A stretch of DNA of 64,000 nucleotides from assembly GCA_004369045.1 (NCBI GenBank), contig ML213505.1:348591-412590 (forward strand), written 5' to 3'. Positions 22,427 through 34,314 of this stretch are shown here, one piece after another; positions within the stretch are counted from its first letter, which is position 1; each line of letters starts with the position of its first letter. The notes under the pieces are model-generated. The model was not told where the DNA came from, ran no database searches, and saw only the letters and a list, made by a program, of their open reading frames with translations. A program made the position numbers and the translations under genes. The DNA comes from Heliocybe sulcata. Its lineage: Eukaryota; Basidiomycota; Agaricomycetes; Gloeophyllales; Gloeophyllaceae.

Positions 22427-24328
22427 ATGCGCCGGTATGTGTTCGTCGCGATCGTCCTACGGCTGGTTGTGGCTCTATCAACGAGGACTTTCTTCCAGCC
22501 TGACGAGTATTTCCAATCCCTTGAAGTCGCGCACCACTTGGTTTTTGGTTATGGCCATCTCACCTGGGAATGGCGAGCGCGACTGCCAATCCGGAGCGTC
22601 ATATACCCTGCCTTCAATGTACCAGTATATTGGTTGGCAAAAATCGCGAAGTTAGATCAAACCGCGTTTTTGGTAGGTGTGTACGTCGTCACAGAGATAG
22701 TATACGGAAACTGAAATCAAGTGTCCTCCAACAGATCAGTGGACCAAAGATCCTGCACGGAATACTTGGGGCATGTACGGATATATGGATTGCTGAGTTA
22801 ACGCGGAAAGTTTTGGGAGAGCGATACGTTTCGACAGCTGTAAGTACTCACCTTGCTTACTCACCTTGTTCTTACTTAGCTTGCCTGAACAGATATTTGT
22901 ATCCCTGACCTCCTTTTTCCACGCGCTGTCCCTCACTCGCTCAATATCCAACTCCTTGGAGACCTCCTTAACCACGATAGCTTTGAGCTATTTTCCCTGG
23001 GATGCACACAAGCCATTTGATAGGTAAGCCCCACACTACAATCTCACCTTGTCTGACTCCATATCTTCCTATAGAGCTCCAATTAGGATGTCGTTCGCCT
23101 TCGCAGCATTAGCCTGTGCTGTCCGGTCAACAAATGCAGTCTTGTGGGTCTATATGCTAGCTGTTCTTGCACTGCGCCTCCGCAATGATGTGCGGCATCT
23201 TGGTGTAGTGCTCCTGGATCTTGTAGTAATTGGGTCGGTTTTCGTTATTTAGCCTCTTCAGACTTGTAATGATGACTTTTCAGCACGGCGTCACTGTTTA
23301 CCATCGTCGTTTTGGACTCGGCGTACTATAACAAGCTCACCTTCACTCCACTCAACTTCCTCATGACAAATCTCTCCTCCGTATCATCATTCTACGGTTC
23401 CAGTCCATGGCATTACTACCTCTCCCAAGGTCTCCCCCTCCTATGCACGACAACGCTGCCATTCGTTCTGCACGGAGCTTGGCTTGTGCTTGGCCCGAGT
23501 GGTACCTCATCCTCACGGATTATGCTCGGCCTCGTTGCCTGGACGATGACAATATACTCCCTTGCTGGTCACAAAGAATGGCGCTTCTTGCATCCCCTCT
23601 TACCGCTCCTGCAAATCCTAGCTTCGAAGTCACTAGTGGATACCTACCACTCTTCTGTCCAACCCCACAGAGCATCCAGGAAATCATTACCCGTACGCAT
23701 AGACCATCTATGCCTTCTGCTCGCCACTCTACCTGCTATTGTCTACGTTATTTTCTTCCACGGAGAGCCACAGATCAACGTCATGCACTACCTCAGGAGC
23801 TCGCCCGCAAATGAACTGCGATCTGTTGGTTTCCTCATGCCTTGTCACTCGACGCCGTGGCAAGCATATCTGCACAAGCCCGAGCTCGCGGATCCGGGAA
23901 GAATGTGGGCTCTCGGATGCGAGCCCCCTCTGTCACCCGAGTAGGTGGTTCGTAGTTCCATCCGAAGAATGCTCATCCAACGTGTTGTCTACAGTGGACA
24001 GCCAGTTTTGAACTACCTGGACCAAACGGATATCTTCTACCTTTCCCCGATACAATATCTTCGGGAGCGTTTCCCTCCCGAGGTTAATCAAAGTTTCCCT
24101 CCATCACCATTTCCGACCTCAATCCCTGGTGTCACTCGCCTGGACGAGAAGAGTTGGAGACACGAGTGGCCGAAACACCTCGTGATGTTCGGAGCTCTGC
24201 TGGAGGATCAGGATGTAAAGGCCCTACTACTGGATAAAGGATACAAGGAGGCATGGGCGCGTGATAGAGGATGGGAAGGTGATGCCAGGAGAAGGGGCGG
24301 CGTCAGGGTGTGGAAAAATACGGCTTAG
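22427..24328 (+). CDS. GPI10: GPI mannosyltransferase 3 (PIG-B/Gpi10, family GT22)
   Basis: Six exons starting MRRYVFVAIVLRL give about 550 residues with many hydrophobic segments. GT22 landmarks are intact: FFQPDEYFQSLE in the first lumenal loop (the catalytic-type D-E) and GHKEWRFLHPLLPLL later. It adds the third mannose to the GPI precursor in the ER membrane using dolichol-phosphate-mannose. C-terminal soluble part runs from INVMHYLR through FLMPCHSTPWQAYLH to LDEKSWRHEWPKHLVMF, all family-typical. Junctions include FL/ISGPK, A/IFVSL, D/RAPIR and the split D-G before QPVLNYL. No deviation was found. Confidence 0.94.
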
Positions 24329-24430
24329 CGAGGGATTGATCGCAATGAGTAGTAGTGGAGACAAACGTTAATGTATATGAAACATGAGAAAACAAGATGC
24401 GACAACAACGAGTCCCAATGGGTGATACGA

Positions 24431-25270
24431 CTACTTGGCACGTTGTCGTTGTAGCTGCAGAGAATGTGAGTCAGGCACAACTTTTACTATCGCTATGAAC
24501 TGACCCGTCTCCGCTTCTTCAACCTGGTAAGCGGGTCGTACACGAGTCAGTCTTAGGATAATGGTCAGGGACTCTAGGACGTACTTATGCTTCTTCATCT
24601 TCTTTCGTCGCTTCCTCTTCGTGCTATCAGCCTTGATCGTGTATCCAGATAAATTCATTTCATCCGCCCTACCCTCGCCTTCCGCGAGCTCGAGCCCCAA
24701 TCGCTGGAGCGTGTCCTGCCAGGAGATCGTTCCACCCACTCTGTTCATGACAAGCGCCCTTGAAAGCTGCCTCGCAGCGTCAGCATCCGCCTCCGGTGAC
24801 GCCTCTCCCAGAGGTTCCGCCGCAACGTCCAACGCTACCTGTTCAGGCTGCGGCGGGGAGAGTGACAGCTTCGATAACGGCGCAGAGTCAAAAGACACTG
24901 ACGACGAAAGAGGCAGAAGGAGCAGCGGTCGATGGAGGGAGAAGAACTGGTTGAGCTTCAGATCATGGGATGTGACAAACGGATGCACTGGTGATGGGGT
25001 ATGGTTGAGAGCTGGTATCGTGTCCGCCGGGCTCTCAGGAACGACCGCGCTCTCCTCAGGACCCATCTTCGACGAGCTCGACGCGCTGTCCCCTGCCGTC
25101 CCGGATCCTCCAATATTGCCCGCCGCGTCTACCTTGGTCTTGCCATTGCTACCCGCGACAACCTTCGGAGGTTTGGCTGAGTTGAAGTAGCGCCCCCCGC
25201 CTGGTTTCGAGGAGAAAAACGAATAGGCTCTCCTTGAAGCTGGGGGAGGCCTCAGCAGACGGGAGAGCAT
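24431..25270 (-). CDS. Mitochondrial small-subunit ribosomal protein mS38 (Cox24/AURKAIP1 family)
   Basis: Three exons give about 240 residues. The N-terminus (MLSRLLRPPPASRRAYSFF) is a mitochondrial presequence. A long low-complexity middle is followed by DTLQRLGLEL and then the diagnostic basic C-terminus: KRKRRKKMKKHK joined across two introns to LKKRRR and LQRQRAK. That tail is the conserved domain of mS38, which binds 12S/15S rRNA near the decoding site. The last two exons are only about 19 and 24 bases of coding sequence. The unspliced frame stays open through both introns, which would mask the true tail in an unspliced prediction. Identity rests on the basic tail and presequence. Confidence 0.88.
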   Translation of the reverse strand: MLSRLLRPPPASRRAYSFFSSKPGGGRYFNSAKPPKVVAGSNGKTKVDAAGNIGGSGTAGDSASSSSKMGPEESAVVPESPADTIPALNHTPSPVHPFVTSHDLKLNQFFSLHRPLLLLPLSSSVSFDSAPLSKLSLSPPQPEQVALDVAAEPLGEASPEADADAARQLSRALVMNRVGGTISWQDTLQRLGLELAEGEGRADEMNLSGYTIKADSTKRKRRKKMKKHKYVLESLTIILRLTRVRPAYQVEEAETGQFIAIVKVVPDSHSLQLQRQRAK

Positions 25271-25620
25271 AGGTCGTGGACAAGACTAAGTAATGATAAG
25301 CAAAGGCGCTGAACTGCCGGGTCTGAATTCACCGTCAGTCCTCCGGCAAAGTCCGAATGAAAGTCCGAGCTTCTCATCTGGCATGCTCAGGCTGGTGCAC
25401 CTGCAGTGGCTTTCCCCATAAACTCATCGGGACATGTTGGAACTCGCAAACAGTAGTCGTATTCTGGTATTGCTACATGGTCCCTAAGACATTATTGGTG
25501 TACATATATAGTATGGATACAATCGGACGCTTGTGCGCATCTCGACGCCAACAAGGAATATCTTACAAGTTTTCACCGCATATTCTTTGACAGCCGTGCA
25601 TGGAGTTGGACTCAATGGTT
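25271..25620. other. Intergenic, tandem minus-strand genes
   Basis: About 350 bases holding the mS38 promoter and the aldo-keto reductase 3' region. No feature recognised. Confidence 0.45.
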
Positions 25621-26865
25621 TTAGCAAAAGATGTAGCATCCAAAGTCCTATCAGGGAAGTTAGTAAGGCGTCAACACGCGAAAGGAATAGAGACATACAT
25701 CAGAAGGATCATTGAACCTCAGGCCTATATCCAAGGCACTTATCCTCTCCATCTCCTCTTCGGTTAATATGAAGCCGCCATCCCCAGACCCGCCATCTGT
25801 ACCACCAATTCCGAGTCCGACGCGCAGGTTCTCCTCCATCCGAGGCACATCATCACTTTTGGGTATGATAGCCAGACCACGCTGAAGCGCCCACTTCAAA
25901 ATGACCTGAGCTGGCGTGGCAGACACCTTGTTGTGCAGGTGCCAGTGGTGCTCGCCCGCAATATCCATAATCACTGTGTGGGTGAAGAGAGGTTGCGTGT
26001 CTAGGGCCTTTGTCATGTTGAGCACGCGGAAGCCAAGGGGTCCGAATGAAGAGTATGCAGTGACGGCGAGCCTTTGAGTGCGGGCGTACTGGACGAGCTT
26101 GGACTGAACGTTGTATGGGTGGATCTCTGCAGAGCAATGTCAAATTGGATTCCTGAGAACGACGAGAGATGACTGACCGACTTGGAGAACTTCAGGCTTA
26201 ACGCGGGCGTAGCTCATGAGATCGCTGATGATGACACTCGCCATGTTAGAGATACCCAAGTGCTTGATGAGACCTTCGTCGACAAGTTCCTCGAGAGCAC
26301 GCCACGTATCCTGTAGGGGGGCTGGGTCTTGAACCACTTTTGTGCCTTTCGTGTCAAAAAACCAGCCGGGCGGATAGCGCTCGTTCGGGGAGACATAAGC
26401 AAGAGATATCGCTACGAAAGGTCCGTCAGCATTCCTGCGGCCCAATACACTTATCATGTACGCACGGAAGTGAACATAGTATAGATCGAAATATTCGACA
26501 CCCCAGTCTCTGAGAGACTTCAAGACGGCTTCTCGGACATGTTCTTTGCGGTGGAAGGTGTTCCAGAGCTTTGAAACAACCCACACGTCTGAGCGGGAGA
26601 CTATGCCCTCGTCTATAGCTTTCCTCAGACCGAGACCGCATTCTTTTTCGTTTGCATAATCTGACGAAGGCATCAACCTGCAAAGTCCGTCTCTAGAGAC
26701 GACGTGCTCACCAGCTGCACAGTCTAGGAGCCTGTATCCAACTTTCAGAGCGTTGTACACGGCTTCAGTGGCTTTTGGCCCATTGTGCTTCCATGTACCG
26801 AAACCGATTTGAGGCAGCTCAGCGCCGGAAGGGTGAAGAGTGATAGTCGGTGCCGCGAGAACCAT
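25621..26865 (-). CDS. Aldo-keto reductase, D-xylose reductase-like
   Basis: Five or so exons give about 340 residues. The AKR catalytic tetrad is present: Asp in YRLLDCA, Tyr in DYANEKE, Lys in VVSKLWN and His in YYVHF. The loop YPPGWFFDTKGT, the LGISN strand and AYSSFGP are typical of fungal xylose reductases. The cofactor loop reads IPKSDDVPRMEENL; the common fungal form has Asn after K-S. The C-terminal exon adds a short tail (RFNDPSDDFGCYIFC). It should reduce pentoses or other aldehydes to polyols in the cytosol using NAD(P)H. It diverges from CAB4 across 1.1 kb. Substrate is inferred. Confidence 0.93.
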
Positions 26866-27974
26866 TCTTGAGGATGGCAGGAGTGGTTAGTACGTGTGCT
26901 CACTAGCTCGGAGGTGAGGGCCAAGCTCGATACAAAGCCCTCTTTAATATATGTTCAGTTGCTAGCCATCCTAGACCTAGGCAAGATTGACCTGGAATTG
27001 GCATCTAGTTTTCGTCCTAAGACAGACCGAGAGCATGTCCGTAAATCCCGGGTTGTTCTTGCATTAGTTAACAGAGGGAGGCATTCCATCACGTTCCAAA
27101 TCGTAAGGTGGTATTCCTGCTCTAGATCTAGAAGACCTAGCCTAAGTCGTGGCATCGGCTCCAGAGGCTGGCTGCGGGGTTTCCTCGGATTAAACTGCTG
27201 CTCGACCCATCTGGCCGTACCGAGCATCGTGAAAACCGGAACACTTCGTCCACTCTCGACCCAACTAATGACTGACTTTACAGTGTGGGGTCTTCGGCTA
27301 TTTCCAGGGCTGTCGCTATTACCCTCAAGTCCTGGACGACCATCTTTCATAGGGCAAATGCAAGAATCGTGATCATGACGGGCGCTGAATCGTCAAAGCC
27401 CAAGAACGGTGATTCACAGATCGGCTACATGTTCTGGCAGAGCAAGTCGGTGGTAGAACGGGGCAAGGAGCATGTCCTACCAATGGATAATGTCGCAGCT
27501 TCTGCGGGACACTGACATTATCCTGGGTATCCTGCATGGCAAGACGCTCAGCTAGCCGACGTAGATTGGTGCACGATCCCTTCGTCCGAGGAAGCTAAGG
27601 CGCGAAAAGGGTCTTGGCAGATCCAGGACAAGGTCGAGTAGGGATAAGGCTGGGTAGGATGTTTCGGAACTGCAAGCTCTTCCGCAACAAGTGGGCGACG
27701 CTTTTAACGAGCAAATTGCGCATCACTCAATTCATATGCCAGCTCATGTATGCACGAAAGACCAGAGATTCTTTAGAGGTAGAGGTCCAAGTGGGTCCAA
27801 GTTCAGTCTCCGTCAATAACGAGGCGAGAATCAGACTGGATATCTATACGGACTTTCATATATACTGAGGTCAAGTCCGCCACCAATGACGCTATCATCA
27901 GAAGACGAGCCTGACAGAAAGTGTAGCCGTGAACAAGTGATGGCTCGTTATCAAGCCTGCTTTGATCCTTGACT
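26866..27974. other. Divergent intergenic region, no supported gene
   Basis: About 1.1 kb between the start codons of the aldo-keto reductase and CAB4. Several frames are open on both strands (for example 26955-27350 minus and 27285-27515 plus), but I recognise no domain, signal peptide or good exon chain. It may be just two promoters, or hold a gene too diverged to see. Confidence 0.4.
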
Positions 27975-29140
27975 ATGCCTCCGCTCGCAACACCCGACCT
28001 TGACCGAGCCCTTCTTCTCGCCCACCTGGAATCCTTTGATGCCGCCCATTCACTCGGCTTCGCGATATCGCACATCACCTCTAGGATCCGCACGGGACTG
28101 CTAATCATATTGGTATCCGACCTCTTCGATTCGGACGGCGGTGTTTCGCCCACGGCAGCATGGCGCGACGTACAAAGGCTCTTGACCTATGTCTACGTGC
28201 AGGCGACGAAGGTCGCTCAAGAGTATGACCGGGTATTGATGGATGTCGATGTACTTCTCAAGGGTACCACGGATAAGCTCCCTGACGGACTAGGTGAAGG
28301 GACGCAGAGGTTATTCAGGATCGCAGGAGGTGCGTATCGGATTGCTTGTCTTTAGGAGCCGTTCAGGTCAACGTCTCCTACTAATAGAGCCGCAACTACG
28401 AGTACCACTTCCCCGGTCTGTAACGTCATTACCACATACTTGGCTACCCCCAGGAGGTCCTGCGTATGTATCTTCAAGTTATACCCAGCCCCGATCCCAG
28501 ACTGGGACCAGCGATTCATCGATGCCATCCTTGTACCCAGTGGTTGCCCTCGGAGGGACGTTTGACCACCTGCATGCCGGACATAAGATCCTGCTGAGCA
28601 TGAGCGCTTGGATTGCTGCCGAAAAAGTAATCGTCGGCGTTACTGGTGAGGGACCTTTATCGTCCCCGAGAGTATCTGGGACCTCACCATTGCAATGGCA
28701 CAGACGACGAACTCCTCGTGAATAAGTCGAATAAGGAAGTCCTAGAGAAGTTGCCCGACCGAATAGCTCGCGTCCGAGGCTTCCTGGAACTATTCAAGCC
28801 GGGACTTGTCTACGATATTGTACCCATTAAGGATGTGTACGGCCCAACCGCCTGGGACCCGAACATTCAAGCGTTGGTACTGAGTCAGGAAACAGTATCC
28901 GGTGGCGCATCGAGTACGTATTCATACAATGCGAAGTCTTGACTCTGACTCTACAAATGTGTTGCAGTTGACAAATTGCGCCGGGAGAAGTCCTTGCCAC
29001 CACTACGGACGTTTGTAATAGACGTCATCTCGTCCACTGAGACGAGTTTGGATAATGCGGATGCCGAGCTGCTCAAGCAGACGAAGATGAGCAGTACCTT
29101 CATTCGGCAATGGATCGCTAGACGCTCCGCCAAGTCATGA
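27975..29140 (+). CDS. CAB4: Pantetheine-phosphate adenylyltransferase (CoA synthesis)
   Basis: Four exons starting MPPLATPDLDRALLL give about 320 residues. The N-terminal 150 residues form a fungal-specific extension. The nucleotidyltransferase core has LGGTFDHLHAGHKILL with the H-x-G-H motif, then IVGVTDDELLVNKS, LVLSQETVSGG and ISSTFIRQW reading SSTFIRQWI, the second ATP-binding motif. Junctions: G/GQRLLLIEPQ, T/DDELL and S/IDKLRRE. The enzyme joins ATP and 4'-phosphopantetheine to dephospho-CoA. As in yeast Cab4 there is no dephospho-CoA kinase fused at the C-terminus. Confidence 0.93.
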
Positions 29141-29269
29141 GGGTCCTCGGGCCTGAGCCAGGTCTTTCAGTCTTATTGTTCATAGGAACCATCTTGGTGT
29201 ACTAAAGGATGGTCACTTCGTCCTATCATTGATCGATGCAATCTAGAGTACAAGTTAGGGCACTTATGG

Positions 29270-30535
29270 TTAAGCCGCAGCTGCAACAGGAGGATTCGAC
29301 GACGTCCGGCCCTCGACACGGACATCATAACCGTACGCGACCTTCGTGCTACCGGGCACATCGCCGGGTCCATCGTAGTGCATCTTCGTAATGTCGTAGT
29401 TGCCTGCAGGAATGACGTGATAAACCTTACAGCAGAACAATAAGATCTTGAAGGACGCACCGATGAAACGCCACCCATCTTCCTTGACGTGGTACAGGTT
29501 GCAAGTATTACCTGAGAATGCGTCACGGTGACCTGCAGCATAGATACTCCGCCGACCCAGCTCCTGAGCCTCCTCGTCGGTCAAGTCCCACCGGTAGCCC
29601 TGATCAAGGACACCGTATGCGAACGTGCTGCCTGATCCGACGGAGAACAGATCGCCTTTCAGGCGCGAGCCGTCGGAGTCGACGTAGAATACGGCAGGCC
29701 CCTAGATCAAGGCTGTCAGCAGTGGAGATGCCGTGTAACTCGAGCGCACGTACTGTTTTGTCCCAGCCACAGATCATGGTTCCCTGGTAAAATTACACGG
29801 TGTCAGAGAATAGAATAAAGCGAAAGCTGACCAACGTACCATACTAAGCCCCATTCCCTTATAGCCATAGACCAGATTGCTCAGGTACTTGCTTGCAGCC
29901 GCCACGGATATGCGTTCCCTGTTTCGTAGTTCATGAAGTCGACATTGGATGCCCAAGTACGTCTCCCAGTATTGACAATCGGCTACAACGGACTCTCAGT
30001 ATCTGGAACACTACCAGAGACCACACAACTTACCTGCACCACCAGCCATTGTTCCGAGCAAATACGGGTTGATCTCAATGACCTTCTTTACGGTACCAGA
30101 TGCTGTAATGCTCCACTCAAGAACGTGATGAACTTCCACAGTGGCAGGGGCTTACCAATGTAACTCCCGGCTGTCGCTCTTGAGTCGACTGCAACAATTA
30201 CGCCACCCTGGAATCGAAAAGCTAAAGTGGTCGTTCCGTGTTGGATCTTGATCCTGCAATTCGGATCGGCATGGTCGTCCGTGTGCAGACGCAGGAAAGA
30301 TGTTGGCTGAGAGAGAGCTAAACGTTCAGCCAGACATCGCGGCAGAAAAAGAGCTACTTACGTCCTGAACAGCAGGAACAGAGAAACTCGGGACACCCTT
30401 CGCTAAACTCCCAAAGCCAGCCTCAGAGCCCCATGCAGCGTCCGAGAATTCCTCGTCGTCGTCGGTCACAGCCTGAGCTTTCTTTATCACGCTGAGAGCA
30501 CTGCTGGTGGAAAATTGATTGACAAAGGTGTTCAT
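29270..30535 (-). CDS. PRE2: 20S proteasome subunit beta5 (chymotrypsin-like activity)
   Basis: Seven or so exons give about 290 residues. A 75-residue propeptide ([12 protein letters not shown]...) ends at IQHG, and the mature enzyme starts [20 protein letters not shown] with the N-terminal catalytic Thr exposed by self-cleavage and the catalytic Asp and later Lys region intact ([20 protein letters not shown]). Further motifs are [38 protein letters not shown] and GYRWDLT. An intron splits the loop before [13 protein letters not shown]. The basidiomycete-type C-terminal extension ends in four alanines. It works in the proteasome core in cytosol and nucleus. Confidence 0.95.
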
Positions 30536-31218
30536 GGCGCGTCCGGAGTAGTACAGTTGCAAGTAATGTGGTTAGAGGTGACGCGGCTATGGTCAGCGCG
30601 TCCCGTGGGAACGCAGTGATGCTTCTCAAACGCGTTTCCATTTCGGGACATGTAAGAACGAGCAAGTCGTTCTCATCATTGCCCAGCTCGCGTCGGAGGA
30701 CTCGGATCGATATGAGGAACCCTCTTCGCAAATACAAGTCAACCACGACCTCTCCATGCTGTATGGATAACAGAGGAACTCCGTAAGGGACGGCTCATGA
30801 CACGGACCCGGGTCCTTTGCCCGACAATCCGGCTACGCTGGCACATGTCTAACCGTATTCCCAGTTGGCGGATTGCCGGCGACGTGTCTGTAGATGCTCA
30901 CAGTCGTGAGTGTGAGCACCATCTGTCCTTAAATGCATATCCGCTGAGCACCGTTCCTTCCCCTGGCAACTGTTCATCCGATCATAACCAAATTTGAAGT
31001 AAATATTAGTGCCGCCGGCGGTGATAGCATTGGGCCCGTCATCACTTCTCCCTGGTATGATCATGAATTGTTTCCAAAGCCGCCCTCTTCTCTATTAATT
31101 TGAATTAGAATATAGGGGACAGTCATGATACATGATACGTGTCATACGGTTGAACGTCGAAATTAGCAGGTTGTGCAGATGGAAAGAAGCAGAATCTTGT
31201 GCGGTCTTCGGACGCGTT
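30536..31218. other. Intergenic, tandem minus-strand genes
   Basis: About 680 bases with the PRE2 promoter and the methyltransferase 3' region. Around 31010-31170 it is AT-rich with several ATGATA-type short repeats. No gene supported. Confidence 0.45.
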
Positions 31219-32777
31219 CTATGGAGTCTTCATCCCCCAAGCAAAATTCCAGCGGCTGTAGAGGTGCACTTGGAGTGATTGCAGTTCGATGGCGGCCTCA
31301 CGCTGCATCTTCTCCACCGTTTCTGGGAAGTACCCTTCGCTTGATACGCGGGCGTAGGAAGATCAGATTCTCTACCACGAGAAAGTTCGATGACCCTCAC
31401 CTGAGTAATAACGGCGCCATCCCATTAATATGAATGAGACAATTTGTCCGCAGCATCTCGGCCATCTGCCTTTCTCGGGGAGAAGCATCTGAAACGGTTA
31501 AGTGCTCGAGATACTTTCCGATGGTACGGTGCTCACTTTCTACCCAGGGCCCGATGGGAACAAATATTTTGCACCAGCCAATGTTGGTAAAATGCCCGTT
31601 CTCTTGTAGCCACCTAGGAGTCAGGCTGGGGGAATCTATGCTGCCGCCACGACTTTTCATGGCATTGTATGCAGCGAAGAATACCCTCTGTGTCCAGGAA
31701 AAACCGGGCTCCCCCGGCTCAAGCGCTGGCAATGCTTCTTTCGACTCGTCATAAAGTTGCATCTCGCCGTCGCCCAAAAGTAAAATGCCTCCAGGTCTGA
31801 GAGCGTCCGTAAATTCGCCAATAAGGCCTTTGAAGTCGTGTATCTGTAAGTCCCATTATCCATGTTAGTCTGAAAAATGCTTTCGACCACTGGACAGGAA
31901 CTTACGCCGGCTGAGATAGCGCGGGCGTGTATGACGTCAAAACTCTCCCTGTAGTGTGCAAATCCGAGGTTTGCCTACTACAATGTCAGCCTCTATGCCC
32001 CTGAGGAATGCGCCAGCTCACGTCGTCGATTTCAAACCTATGGAAACGTGGTAAGTTCATAATACAAAGCCCGGGAGTTCAAGCTGACCTGACGTTGTCT
32101 GGTAGGGGTCTGGATGGAAGTGGGCGTTAGAAGGACATCCCCAACACGAAAGGAAGCACTCTAACCCGGTTACGCGTATGGGTGCGAGGTCCACGCCCAC
32201 CACGTTACAGTGAGGAAACTCCTTGGCCATATCAAGTGCCCTATCGCCGTGTAAGCGCCGGATGCGGTGCTGCAAGGGCAGGACGTACCAGCTGCCGCTA
32301 CCGGTGCCGACGTCGAAGATCGCAGGCTGATAGTCGTTGCGTGGTCTGAGAGCAGTCCGAACCATGTCTGGAGCCGGGTACAGCGATTCACCAAGCATGA
32401 GATAGTATATCTGGTGCTGTAGATCCAAGCGCTGATGCTCCTCGACATCCTGGATGAGAGTCGGAAGGGTGCTGTGGCTCCTCAATAGCAAGTACGCACG
32501 GCGGGTAACATGTAGGTCTGTGGGCGCTCTCTGTCAGTGAGGAACCACCTTACTAACGACTAAAATTGCACTTACTTCGTTCTGACTGTTCAAAATCCGG
32601 CCATGCACGTTACGAAGCTACAACAAGCGCCAGGCTATAGCATCGGCTCCTTTGGGTGGGTAACAAACCACCTACCACCAGTCGCTCGTCAATGGACGGG
32701 TGAAACGAGTATAGGGATGGAGCAGGGCTCCCCGATCTGACGGAGGACATGTCGTCGTCGTACTCGGAGTCCTCCAT
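31219..32777 (-). CDS. Class I SAM-dependent methyltransferase
   Basis: Several exons give about 380 residues. Start taken at the ATG of MEDSEYDDDMSS; the frame stays open upstream without an ATG, so an extra 5' exon is possible. A Ser/acidic N-terminus leads to DLQHQIYYLMLGESLYP and motif I, IFDVGTGSGSW, then ALDMAKEF and VVGVDLAPI, the SAM-binding Rossmann fold. Later parts read VIHARAISAG, LRPGGILLLGDGEM reading PGGILLLGDGE and LYSRWNFAWGMKTP. The plan matches the large fungal group related in fold to LaeA-type and secondary-metabolite methyltransferases. Substrate unknown. Neighbours are housekeeping genes, so no cluster suggests its role. Confidence 0.85.
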
Positions 32778-33442
32778 AGTTGTCACCGACTGTGGCGGCT
32801 TGGTAAAGTAGGTTGACAGAGGGTCCAAAGTATCCTTGGTGGACAGACCTGCTGACCATTGCTGCTGAGGTTTTATAAGAGACTTGACAAGCTGTATACG
32901 GTGGACTTGCGTCCTCCGCCGGTGAGGCTGTGGGTGCTCATTATCTTCCGCCGAGGTATTCTATAAACGTGGTGAGATTCGTTATCTGGTATGCCGAAGC
33001 GTCTACGTGTAAATATAGAATCAAGATCGTGTCTCTGGAAATGCCAGCGTTGTATTGTCTTGACCAGGATTCTTCGATGCCTCGAGGTAGGCCATCGGAT
33101 CCCATCCGTCTTCAGGTTCTTCGCTCTCCCGAATCAAGCGAGCGCGGAGAGCGCCTCGAGGAAGCCTAGGAGCGGTTTCTGTAATTTAATTCTGTTGTAA
33201 TAGCGTCGCGCTAGCTGCCAGCCAAGCAGCCGATGCTTCTGCTCGCCAGATTAGAGATGGATCTTGGAATTCCGGCGACAATAACAGGCCACGTGCGCAC
33301 TCTGGCCGATGCGATGACTAAGCAGTGTGGATGGGCGCGTCTATACGTCTAAGTAGCACTTCCAACACCTGTAGCACGCCCCGGGCGTCGTGAATACCCG
33401 CTTCTATTCTTGCATTCGACGCTTCCACGGATATCATCGCGA
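32778..33442. promoter_or_regulatory. Divergent promoter region of methyltransferase and UBC9
   Basis: About 665 bases between start codons. A CACGTG E-box core sits at 33290-33295, about 150 bases before the UBC9 ATG. No other feature recognised. Confidence 0.4.
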
Positions 33443-34314
33443 ATGTCTGGAATTTGCAGAACTCGTCTCGCTGAGGAGCGGAAGCAGTGGAGAAAGGACC
33501 ATCCGTTCGTTAGTAGCGCGGCACACGGATGGATCGAGCGTGAATTTCACGTCTACTCACGCGTCTCTTAGGGCTTCTATGCAAAACCTACCAAGGCGGC
33601 GGATGGATCCATGAATTTGATGGAGTGGGAGGTCGGCATTCCCGGAAAGACTGGGGTGCGAGGCCCTGTTCTTCCTCTAGGGCGGGATGGCTGCTGACAC
33701 GTAATCGTCTGTCGCACACAGACCGCTTGGGAGGCCGGTGTATACAAGCTGATGATGATCTTCCCTGAAGGTATGATTCTCGCCATTCATTCCTTGAGCG
33801 AACGACTCTGATTCTTACCTCAAGACTACCCGTCAAAGCCACCGAAGTGTAAATAATACCCTTCGTCTTGAGAGAGTCATCTACTAACGCTCCATATCTG
33901 ATAGGCAAGTTCACTCCACCTCTGTTCCATCCCAATGTCTATCCATCGGGGACGGTATGCTTATCCATCCTCGATGAAGAGAAGGGCTGGAAACCCGCCA
34001 TCACAATCAAGCAGGTGAGCACCATCACAGCGGCCCAGTACTCAAGTGTATACCGACGGCGTCAAGATTGTCCTTGGTATCCAGGATCTTCTGGATGATC
34101 CGAACGTGAACGATCCGGCGCAGAGCGACGCGTATACTATGTTCAAGTGAGTTAGCCGACCGGAATCTTACAACCCGCTATTAAGATTCTTCTTTCATTA
34201 GAAACGATAAGGCCGCCTATGAGTGAGTATCATCCCCGCGTATTCATTTCACAGTCACTGATGATCCACAGACGGCGTGTGCGGGTGCAAGCTCGAGAAA
34301 ACATCCCTAAATAA
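33443..34314 (+). CDS. UBC9: SUMO-conjugating enzyme Ubc9
   Basis: Seven exons give exactly 158 residues, the conserved Ubc9 length. The start [21 protein letters not shown] is the SUMO-binding helix. Then [49 protein letters not shown] with active-site Cys93, [13 protein letters not shown] (Ubc9-specific insertion) and a final [13 protein letters not shown]. It passes SUMO from the E1 to target lysines in the nucleus. Introns are short; one has a good TACTAAC branch site. Identity is certain. Confidence 0.97.

Noticed and set aside
24561-25190. 209-codon plus-strand frame.
   Set aside because: Antisense to the mS38 gene, which has a presequence and diagnostic basic tail.
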